Assembly: GCA_023436715.1 (NCBI GenBank)
Contig: JAEZIJ010000209.1
Span: 1 to 24,595, forward strand
Direction of reading: 5' to 3'
Length of the DNA: 24,595 bases
Origin: Acidobacteriota bacterium
Lineage (GTDB): Bacteria > Acidobacteriota > Terriglobia > Bryobacterales > Bryobacteraceae
The notes under the pieces were generated by a model. The model was not told where the DNA came from. It was given only the letters and a program-made list of their open reading frames with translations, and made no database searches. Positions 16,367 through 21,585 of the stretch are shown in pieces. Each line of letters starts with the position of its first letter. The stretch's first letter is position 1. The position numbers and the translations under genes were made by a program.

Positions 16367-16427
16367 AATGCTATCCCAAGCTGCTGCCCGTGTCAAGGCT
16401 CCCTTGAGCTTGCGGCCGGGATTCCTC

Positions 16428-16436
16428 TGTTAGAAT
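16428..16436 (+). promoter_or_regulatory. Extended -10 promoter element of the miaB operon
   Basis: TG-T-TAGAAT is identical to the element before nuoB. The predicted start point near 16443 leaves only about 6 nt before the ATG at 16449, and no Shine-Dalgarno sequence is present. Confidence 0.5.
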
Positions 16437-16448
16437 GGTAGCTTCACC

Positions 16449-16862
16449 ATGAGTTCCCAGCAGAAGAAGGAGCCGATGCCCCCCCTCCGCTTGTGGGGTC
16501 CGGCGGTGGCTCTGGCGTGGTTCGTTCCGGGCGGCGGGCATTTCCTCCTCAAGCGTTACGGGAGGGCTGCGCTGCTGCTTGTCTCCGTGCTGATCATGTT
16601 CCTGTTGGGGCTGATGATGCGGGGTCAGTTCCTCAAGCCGCAGAGCGGGGACCTTCTCACCATCCTCATCTACTACGGCGGCTTCCTCTGCAACCTGCTG
16701 TCCGGCATCCCGTACCTGCTGGCAACCTGGCTCGGCTACTCGCAGCCTGACGTGGCCGGCGCCGTCCACGACTACGGCACTAAGTTCCTGGTCACAGCCG
16801 GCCTGCTGAATGTCCTGGCTATGGTGGACGCTTACGAAATCGCGGTGGGGAAGAAGAGCTGA
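16449..16862 (+). CDS. Conserved multi-pass membrane protein
   Basis: A 137-residue protein with four hydrophobic segments (about 18-33, 40-56, 70-92, 110-126). The opening WGPAVALAWFVPGGGHFLLKRYGRAALLL resembles small membrane proteins in which a GGGHF-type turn follows helix 1 (TM2-like and DUF6677-like families); function is unknown. It starts the apparent operon with a near-leaderless ATG behind an extended -10 box. Its stop codon shares one base with the next start (TGATG), so the two are coupled. Confidence 0.7.
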   Translation: MSSQQKKEPMPPLRLWGPAVALAWFVPGGGHFLLKRYGRAALLLVSVLIMFLLGLMMRGQFLKPQSGDLLTILIYYGGFLCNLLSGIPYLLATWLGYSQPDVAGAVHDYGTKFLVTAGLLNVLAMVDAYEIAVGKKS

Positions 16863-17047
16863 TGCCGAAAGTTAACCTCTCTCATTTCGAAGCCGCCCTG
16901 CTGTTCTCGTTGTTTACGTCGATCGTGCTCGGGGTGGTCACCAAGAGGACGGACCGCGAGCGCCTCACCTACGGCCTGTACTGCTTCGGCTGTTTCGTTG
17001 TGGCGCTGTTCGGTCTCGGCTGGCTGATGTACCTGGGGCACGGGTAG
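16862..17047 (+). CDS. Small two-helix membrane protein
   Basis: A 61-residue protein with two hydrophobic helices (about 10-25 and 38-56) joined by a charged loop TKRTDRERLTYG. It is coupled to the preceding membrane protein by a TGATG overlap, and this is the main evidence that it is a real gene. I do not recognise the family. A role together with its partner is the only sensible inference. Confidence 0.6.
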   Translation: MPKVNLSHFEAALLFSLFTSIVLGVVTKRTDRERLTYGLYCFGCFVVALFGLGWLMYLGHG

Positions 17048-17071
17048 AGAGATCGTAGAACGTAAATCGTG

Positions 17072-17096
17072 GATCGTGGGAAAACCTTCCACGATC
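17072..17096. repeat. Inverted repeat between the small membrane protein gene and miaB
   Basis: GATCGTGG (17072-17079) pairs with CCACGATC (17089-17096) around a 9-nt loop. Partial direct copies of GATCGT and AATCGTGG lie just upstream (17051-17079). With only 70 nt between two genes on the same strand and no T-run, it looks like a dispersed palindromic repeat or an mRNA-processing hairpin rather than a terminator. Confidence 0.5.
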
Positions 17097-17116
17097 TATT
17101 GGCACACCCGCCACGC

Positions 17117-18430
17117 ATGAAAACCTTTTACATCGAGACCTTCGGCTGCCAGATGAACGCACACGACTCCGAAAAAGTCGTGGGCACGCTTTTGGCGCAG
17201 GGATATACGCAGGTGCCGGAGCCGGAACAGGCGGATCTCGTGCTGTACAACACTTGCAGCATCCGCGACAAGGCCGAGCAGAAGGTCTTCAGCCGCCTCC
17301 AGCAGTTCAAGCGCGAGGCGGGTAAGGGAAAGACGTTCGCCGTGCTGGGGTGCGTGGCGCAGCAGGAAGGCGCGAAGATTTTCGACAAGGCTCCGCACGT
17401 GAGCATGGTGTGCGGGTCTGCGAGCTACACAAAGCTTCCGGAGATGCTGGTTCAGCTCGAGGCGGGCGAGCGGCGCGTCACGGGCCTCGAGTTGGACACG
17501 GATGAGACCTTCGAGACCCCGTTCACACGGCGGGATAATCCGCACCGGGCCTATATCACGATTATCGAGGGCTGCGACAAGTCCTGCGCGTACTGCGTGG
17601 TTCCGTTCACGCGCGGGCCGGAGCGCAGCCGCACGAGCGACAGCGTGATGGAAGAGGCGCGGCGGCTCGCCGGGGAGGGCTACACCGAGATCCAACTGCT
17701 CGGGCAGAACGTGAACAGCTACCGCGACCCCTCGCCCCGCGGCTGGGATTTCGCGACCCTTCTGGCGCGCGCCGGAGAGGTGAAAGGCCTCAAGCGCGTG
17801 CGGTTCACCACATCGCATCCGCGCGATTTCGTCAAGGAAATCATCGACGCAATCGACGCGAACCCGGTGCTGGCGAATCACGTTCACCTGCCGGTGCAGT
17901 CCGGTTCCAGCCGCGTGCTGGAGCGCATGCAGCGGCAGTACACTCGCGAGGAATACCTGGAGCGCATCGCGTGGATGAAGGCCTCGCCCCGGCAGATCGC
18001 CATCACCACGGACATCATCGTGGGCTTCCCCGGCGAAACCGAGGCCGACTTCGAGGAGACGCTTTCGCTGCTCGACGAAGTCGAGTATGATGCCATTTTC
18101 AGTTTCAAGTATTCGCCCCGCCCGAACACGCCGGCACTGGAACTGGATGCGCAGGTTCCAGAGGAGGAGAAGGGGAGGCGGCTGACCATCGTGCAGGAGA
18201 AGCAGCGCGCCATCCAGATCAGACGCCATGCCGAACTGGTGGGCGCCACCGAAGAGGTGCTCGTGGAAGGCTACAACCAGGCCACGGGGCAGTGGATCGG
18301 CCGCACGGCGCAGAATCGAGTGCTGAATTTTACTCTGGAGCAACCGAATGGCCACTCGCTGATTGGCGAGTACATGCAGGTGCGGGTCACGCGGGCCGGT
18401 CCGAATTCGCTCGCTGGATACAGCGTATAG
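17117..18430 (+). CDS. miaB: tRNA-2-methylthio-N6-dimethylallyladenosine synthase
   Basis: MiaB is a radical-SAM methylthiotransferase that adds the 2-methylthio group to i6A37 of tRNAs reading UNN codons. The N-terminal cluster uses C11 (FGCQMNAHDSE), C47 (YNTCSIRDKAEQK) and C79 (LGCVAQQEG). The radical-SAM cluster is C153, C157 and C160 (GCDKSCAYCVVP). LLGQNVNSYRD is the MiaB signature that separates it from RimO and MtaB, and a TRAM domain ends the protein from about residue 370. The 437 residues are typical. The ATG at 17117 begins MKTFYIETFGCQMN, as in homologues; in-frame codons from 17069 lie in the inverted repeat and are not used. Confidence 0.97.
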   Translation: MKTFYIETFGCQMNAHDSEKVVGTLLAQGYTQVPEPEQADLVLYNTCSIRDKAEQKVFSRLQQFKREAGKGKTFAVLGCVAQQEGAKIFDKAPHVSMVCGSASYTKLPEMLVQLEAGERRVTGLELDTDETFETPFTRRDNPHRAYITIIEGCDKSCAYCVVPFTRGPERSRTSDSVMEEARRLAGEGYTEIQLLGQNVNSYRDPSPRGWDFATLLARAGEVKGLKRVRFTTSHPRDFVKEIIDAIDANPVLANHVHLPVQSGSSRVLERMQRQYTREEYLERIAWMKASPRQIAITTDIIVGFPGETEADFEETLSLLDEVEYDAIFSFKYSPRPNTPALELDAQVPEEEKGRRLTIVQEKQRAIQIRRHAELVGATEEVLVEGYNQATGQWIGRTAQNRVLNFTLEQPNGHSLIGEYMQVRVTRAGPNSLAGYSV

Positions 18431-18449
18431 TGAGATTGAGGGGGAATCT

Positions 18450-18932
18450 ATGGAAGTCGAGATGAAGATCCGCGGCCTGATGATGGATCCGGTCACCAAC
18501 ATGCCGATCGTCATCCTCAAGGACGTGAACGGCAACTCGATCCTGCCGATTTGGGTTGGCGTGTACGAAGCCAACGCCATCGCCCTGGAAATCGAAAAAG
18601 TCTCGACGCCGCGCCCGATGACGCACGACCTGATCAAGACGCTTCTGCTGGGCCTGAACGCCGGGATGAAGAAAGTCGTGGTGAGCGAACTCAAGGACGA
18701 CACCTTCTACGCCGTGATCTGGTTGGAGCGGGACGGAGAAATCATCAGCGTCGATTCACGCCCGAGCGATGCCCTCGCGCTCGCGCTTCGTCTCGATTGC
18801 CCGATATACGTCGAAGAGGCCGTGCTCAAGTCCTCCAAGATGGCCTCGGTCTCCGAAAAGGTGAACAACGAGGAACTGCGCCGCTGGCTCGAAGGGCTGA
18901 ACGACGAAGACCTGGGCCGGTACAAGATGTAG
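18450..18932 (+). CDS. Bifunctional nuclease family protein (DUF151/BFN)
   Basis: A 160-residue protein of the DUF151 family, whose plant and mycobacterial members have been reported to have nuclease activity; its bacterial role is unsettled. The family pattern is clear: MKIRGLMMDPVTNMPIVILKD, then LPIWVGVYEANAIALEIE, PRPMTHDLI, and DSRPSDALALALRLDCPIYVEEAVL. The ATG at 18450 is preceded by a strong GAGGGGGA site. It lies 19 nt after miaB and is likely cotranscribed. A long imperfect hairpin begins immediately after the stop codon. Confidence 0.9.
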   Translation: MEVEMKIRGLMMDPVTNMPIVILKDVNGNSILPIWVGVYEANAIALEIEKVSTPRPMTHDLIKTLLLGLNAGMKKVVVSELKDDTFYAVIWLERDGEIISVDSRPSDALALALRLDCPIYVEEAVLKSSKMASVSEKVNNEELRRWLEGLNDEDLGRYKM

Positions 18933-19007
18933 AGGATTGTGGGAAGCGGGTAGTGGGATGTGAGAGGCGCGGCGTCGAATCGCCCACAACCTACAACCCA
19001 CAATCCT
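18933..19007. repeat. Long imperfect inverted repeat between the DUF151 gene and the aroF promoter
   Basis: AGGATTGTGGG (18933-18943) pairs perfectly with CCCACAATCCT (18997-19007). The stem continues imperfectly inward through GGT/ACC and TGGG/CCCA (18948-18957 with 18982-18992). The left arm starts one base after the stop codon and the right arm ends at the T of the extended -10 box of the aroF promoter. It may end the upstream transcript or be a dispersed palindromic repeat. Confidence 0.55.
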
Positions 19008-19015
19008 GGTATACT
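19007..19015 (+). promoter_or_regulatory. Extended -10 promoter of the aroF leader
   Basis: TG-G-TATACT is an extended -10 element with a five-of-six hexamer. No -35 match is visible at 16-18 bp, which is usual for this promoter class. The expected start point at 19022-19023 leaves only about 3-4 nt before the leader ATG at 19026. Confidence 0.6.
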
Positions 19016-19025
19016 GATTTTTTCA

Positions 19026-19091
19026 ATGCTGCTCAGCCAGGCCAATTCGTTTAGCTTTCGATTTTGGCACTACTTTACCCACTCAGGCTGA
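19026..19091 (+). CDS. Aromatic leader peptide of the aroF attenuator
   Basis: This 21-codon ORF, too short for ordinary gene calls, encodes MLLSQANS followed by F-S-F-R-F-W-H-Y-F, then THSG and TGA. Six of nine consecutive codons are Phe, Trp or Tyr, the end products of the pathway the next gene starts. Known phe and trp leader peptides use the same trick: scarcity of charged aromatic tRNA stalls the ribosome in the run. The last stall codons (19071-19076) lie just before RNA segment 1 (79-84), and the stop codon (19089-19091) lies at the base of segment 2. That is where stalled and terminating ribosomes should sit to choose between the RNA structures. No Shine-Dalgarno sequence is present; initiation would be near-leaderless. 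Translation is inferred, not shown. Confidence 0.85.
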   Translation: MLLSQANSFSFRFWHYFTHSG

Positions 19092-19154
19092 GTGGCGTTG
19101 GTGAAAACGCAATTCTGAAGTAAAAACCAACCCACTCGAAAGAGTGGGTTTTTT
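19079..19154 (+). promoter_or_regulatory. Transcription attenuator (antiterminator/terminator switch) of aroF
   Basis: Three exclusive pairings are present. Segment 1 CCACTC (19079-19084) pairs with segment 2 GAGTGG (19090-19095). Segment 2 in its full form, GAGTGG-c-GTTGGT (19090-19102), pairs over 12 bp with one bulged C to segment 3 ACCAACCCACTC (19126-19137), the antiterminator. Segment 3 AACCCACTC (19129-19137) pairs over 9 perfect bp with segment 4 GAGTGGGTT (19142-19150) across a GAAA loop and runs into TTTTTT, an intrinsic terminator. Stalling on aromatic codons would cover segment 1 and free segment 2, allowing read-through. Reaching the stop codon would cover segment 2 and allow termination. 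Untranslated RNA would form 1:2 and also terminate. Confidence 0.88.
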
Positions 19155-19178
19155 GTTTTCAGGGCGAAGGAGGGGGAC

Positions 19179-20207
19179 ATGATCATCTCAATGCGGCTCA
19201 ACGCCACCCGCGAGGAAGTGGACGGCGTCTGCGAACGGATCCGGGAGTTCGGCTACAAGGTCCACACGATTCAGGGCGAGGAGCGCGTGGTCATCGGCGC
19301 TGTGGGCGTCGGCGACGTCACCGATTGCCTGGAGTCGCTCCAGGCGATGCACGGCGTGGAGAACGCCGTTCGGATTTCGGCGCCGTATAAATTCGTCAGC
19401 CGCGAATTCCAGTCCGAGCGCAGCCGAATACGCATAAACGGGTTGGAAATAGGGGGGCCGGACTTCATCGTGATGGCCGGTCCGTGCTCGGTGGAGTCGG
19501 AGCGGCAGCTCATGGAGACCGCCGAGGCTGTGGCGCGCATGGGCGGCCGCATCTTGCGCGGCGGCGCGTTCAAGCCGCGCACGTCTCCCTACGATTTCCA
19601 GGGCCTCGAGACCGAGGGCCTCAAACTGCTCAGGAAGGCGAAGGAAGCCACCGGACTGGCGATCATCACGGAGGTGATGAGCGACAGCGATGTGGAACTG
19701 ATCGCCGAGTACTCCGACGTTCTCCAGATCGGCGCTCGCAACATGCAGAACTTCGCCTTGCTCAAAGCGCTCGGCCGGGTGTCGCGCCCGGTTTTGCTGA
19801 AACGCGGCATGAGCTCGACGATTAAGGAACTGCTGATGTCGGCCGAGTACATCGTGGCGCACGGGAACGCGAGCGTGATTTTGTGCGAGCGCGGCATCCG
19901 CACCTTCGAGACAGCAACTCGGAACACGTGCGATCTCACGGCGGTGGCGATCCTGAACGAGGTGACGCACCTGCCCGTGGTGGTTGACCCGAGCCACGCC
20001 ACGGGCAAGCGCAGTCTGGTGCCGGCTTTGTCGCGCGCGGCGGTGGCGATCGGGGCGGATGGGCTGCTTGTGGAAGTCCACCCCTGCCCGGAAAAGGCAA
20101 TCAGCGACGGGGCGCAGTCGCTCACGATTCCGCAGTTCGAGGGCATGATGAATGACCTCACCCCGTATCTGAACATCTGGAAGCAGACCCGCGCGGCGGC
20201 TGTGTAA
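19179..20207 (+). CDS. aroF: 3-deoxy-7-phosphoheptulonate synthase, type I-beta
   Basis: DAHP synthase condenses phosphoenolpyruvate and erythrose 4-phosphate, the first committed step to Phe, Tyr and Trp. The 342 residues begin with an ACT/ferredoxin-like regulatory domain (1-70), as in the Thermotoga enzyme, where it mediates feedback inhibition by Tyr or Phe. The (beta/alpha)8 barrel follows. Metal-site residues are visible: C103 in AGPCSVES, the His in DPSHATGKR, the Glu in LLVEVHPCPEKA and the Asp in ISDGAQS. KPRTSPYDFQG and GARNMQNFALLKALG are substrate-binding stretches. A strong AGGAGGGGG ribosome binding site sets the ATG. With the attenuator upstream, the enzyme appears controlled at both transcript and protein level. 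aroF is the usual name for this class; aroA or aroG are used in some genomes. Confidence 0.96.
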   Translation: MIISMRLNATREEVDGVCERIREFGYKVHTIQGEERVVIGAVGVGDVTDCLESLQAMHGVENAVRISAPYKFVSREFQSERSRIRINGLEIGGPDFIVMAGPCSVESERQLMETAEAVARMGGRILRGGAFKPRTSPYDFQGLETEGLKLLRKAKEATGLAIITEVMSDSDVELIAEYSDVLQIGARNMQNFALLKALGRVSRPVLLKRGMSSTIKELLMSAEYIVAHGNASVILCERGIRTFETATRNTCDLTAVAILNEVTHLPVVVDPSHATGKRSLVPALSRAAVAIGADGLLVEVHPCPEKAISDGAQSLTIPQFEGMMNDLTPYLNIWKQTRAAAV

Positions 20208-20223
20208 AGCGGCCCCGTATCAG

Positions 20224-20244
20224 GGCATGGCTTTCAGCCGTGCC
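20224..20244. repeat. Stem-loop downstream of aroF, REP-like
   Basis: GGCATGGCT and AGCCGTGCC pair over 9 bp (one G-U) around a TTC loop, 17 nt after the aroF stop. No T-run follows. It resembles the GC-rich palindromes at the left end of the window in type, though not in sequence. It could protect the 3' end of the aroF mRNA. Confidence 0.5.
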
Positions 20245-20281
20245 GCAGCGTCATGAGAAGGTTCGCTAAAGCCCTTTACGG

Positions 20282-20354
20282 GTCGCGGTAGGGATGCCGG
20301 TCACCCGGCACCCCCCGCACAGATCCGTGCGTGCGCTGCTGACGCACACGGCTC
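20282..20354 (-). ncRNA. Group II intron 3' fragment, domains V and VI
   Basis: On the minus strand 20354-20321 is exactly 34 nt with the architecture of group II domain V. It opens with GAGC, which includes the AGC catalytic triad, has a CCGTG/CACGG lower stem, a 2-nt CG bulge on the 3' strand and a TGCG/CGCA upper stem. Next comes a domain VI hairpin: GGGGTGCCGG pairs with CCGGCATCCC around GTGA, on a GCGG/CCGC base stem. A bulged A at 20289 lies 7 nt before a plausible 3' end GAC, as expected for the branch point. Domains I-IV and any reverse transcriptase are missing; the preceding base belongs to the stop codon of an intact gene. I judge it a 5'-truncated remnant, unable to splice alone. 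Confidence 0.75.
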
Positions 20355-21131
20355 TTATCTCGGATGTATGGCGGCAAACCGCTCCTTCGGTCCCGCTAAA
20401 CTCGCGTGCCGGAACAGTAGACCTGAGGCGGTGAACAACGCTACGAAGACACCATGCCCGATGGCCATATTCCGCGCAAGGTAGGGCGGCGCGCCCGAAG
20501 GCAGCATCACGGCAATCAGCGCAAGCGTCGCCGCCATCGCGAACAACGTGCGAGCCAGCCCTCGCGCCTCCAGCCGCGCCAGCCAGGCCCCAACGCCCCC
20601 CACCGCGAGCACGCTGTAGTACACCAGGTTCGCCGGATTTTCCGAGTCCGCGACATGGACCATGTTGGACCACCCCAACGCGAACCCGGCCACCAGCGCC
20701 ACACCAACGCCCGCCTTGTACGCCCACACACCCATCCTCCGGGCGATCAGCGCATAGGCCAACCCCGTCCCGAAGAACAGCACATACACGAACACAAACG
20801 CCCCCGGGCTCCAGTTCCATCCATCCACCACTTGCGATGCCACTAACGGCACCATCAACAGGCCCAGCGCCACCAGCGCCACGCGTAGAATCGTCTTGTT
20901 CATTTGCGTCATGCGAGTTGTGCTCTCCCTGATGATTCCCATCAACGTCTCGAAAAAGATCGACAGTGCGAACCCGAACAGTCCCCGATCCGCATTGCTG
21001 CGCTCTCGGCACAAATCGTAAAATGTTTGCGCCATCCCCTCACCGAACCGCTCACGGAAAGGCCGTGGATACAGCCGCAGCAGCACCGCGTACCACGCCC
21101 GATAGCGGCGAACCGCGACGTCAGTTGCCAT
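20355..21131 (-). CDS. Membrane protein of PadR module 2
   Basis: A 258-residue protein. The N-terminal 60 residues (RAWYAVLLRLYPRPFRERFGEGMAQTFYDLCRE) match the helical prefix that precedes permease domains in the large acidobacterial permease families, but here no MacB-like permease follows. Instead about six to seven hydrophobic helices fill residues 85-245. The start at 21131 overlaps the padR stop by 11 nt, so the two are coupled. The final codons (IHPR, stop) lie directly against the group II intron fragment, so the natural C-terminus may have been altered. Function is unknown; regulation by its PadR partner is likely. Confidence 0.75.
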   Translation of the reverse strand: MATDVAVRRYRAWYAVLLRLYPRPFRERFGEGMAQTFYDLCRERSNADRGLFGFALSIFFETLMGIIRESTTRMTQMNKTILRVALVALGLLMVPLVASQVVDGWNWSPGAFVFVYVLFFGTGLAYALIARRMGVWAYKAGVGVALVAGFALGWSNMVHVADSENPANLVYYSVLAVGGVGAWLARLEARGLARTLFAMAATLALIAVMLPSGAPPYLARNMAIGHGVFVALFTASGLLFRHASLAGPKERFAAIHPR

Positions 21132-21468
21132 ATGACAAACGGCCTTCCGCCACCGCCACCACGCCGCGATACCGCTTCAGTTCGGCCGCCAGCGCCGCCA
21201 GCCCCTCGCCCGTGATCGTGTAATAGATCCGCCGCTCGTCGTCCATCTCCGGATCGACCCGCTTCACGCTTTCCCGGATCAGCCCCGCCTCCATCATCCG
21301 CCCTATCGAGCCGTACAGCGTCCCCGGGCCCATCTTCACCTTGCCCTGCGAGTCCGCCTCCACCTGCTTCATGATCCCGTACCCATGCCGCTCCCGCGTC
21401 GAAAGCGCCAGCAGGATGTGCAGCACCGCGGGAGTCAGCGGAACCTGCGCCGGATCCTTCTTCGCCAT
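21121..21468 (-). CDS. PadR-family transcriptional regulator 2
   Basis: A 115-residue winged-helix protein: LTPAVLHILLALSTRERHGYGIMKQVE, MGPGTLYGSIGRMMEAGLIRE (recognition helix) and ERRIYYTITGEGLAALAAELKRY (wing and dimer helix). This is the short PadR type typical of permease-prefix neighbours. The ATG lies 9 nt after the last base of a perfect TATAAT and has no Shine-Dalgarno sequence. It is distinct in sequence from PadR 1, so the two modules are not a recent duplication. Confidence 0.93.
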   Translation of the reverse strand: MAKKDPAQVPLTPAVLHILLALSTRERHGYGIMKQVEADSQGKVKMGPGTLYGSIGRMMEAGLIRESVKRVDPEMDDERRIYYTITGEGLAALAAELKRYRGVVAVAEGRLSYGN

Positions 21469-21476
21469 GCCTCTAA

Positions 21477-21503
21477 ATTATATCCGTTACGGATACATGT
21501 CAA
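21477..21503 (-). promoter_or_regulatory. Promoter and palindromic operator of padR module 2
   Basis: On the minus strand a perfect TTGACA (21503-21498) and a perfect TATAAT (21482-21477) are 15 bp apart, which is short; TAATTT two bases further gives 17 bp. A perfect palindrome TATCCGT-T-ACGGATA (21481-21495) fills almost the whole spacer. A regulator bound there would block RNA polymerase, so PadR autorepression is the natural reading. The predicted start point lies within about 2 nt of the ATG. Confidence 0.75.
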
Positions 21504-21585
21504 GTCCAGCTGAGTGGTGATAGTGGTGGGTGGGGCGGACGCCCTCGTGCGTTCAGCTTCGCCGGCGGTTTACCCGCGCTGGGCC
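21504..21585. other. Intergenic spacer with GC-rich palindromic pieces
   Basis: Between the padR promoter and the stop codon of the SDR gene. It contains short complementary GC-rich pieces (such as GGGCGGACGCCC) that look like degraded dispersed repeats. I see no gene or clear terminator. Confidence 0.3.

Noticed and set aside
17096..18703. 535-codon antisense frame over miaB
   Set aside because: miaB has all cluster cysteines and its signature on the plus strand; the antisense product resembles no family and arises from high GC at third positions.
19129..19154. Reading the hairpin before aroF as the ordinary terminator of the upstream operon
   Set aside because: The upstream operon ends about 200 nt earlier; a promoter, an aromatic-rich ORF and a precise competing antiterminator lie between, so a regulated attenuator explains more.
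19016..19178. T-box or riboswitch upstream of aroF
   Set aside because: No T-box consensus or specifier loop architecture is present, and the leader is far too short; the leader-peptide model accounts for the sequence.
20224..20244. Intrinsic terminator of aroF
   Set aside because: The stem is good but no T-run follows; I list it as a REP-like stem-loop instead.
20266..21012. Minus-strand frame running through the intron-like hairpins
   Set aside because: It is out of frame with the membrane protein, Gly/Arg/Val-rich without helices, and passes through the structured RNA element.
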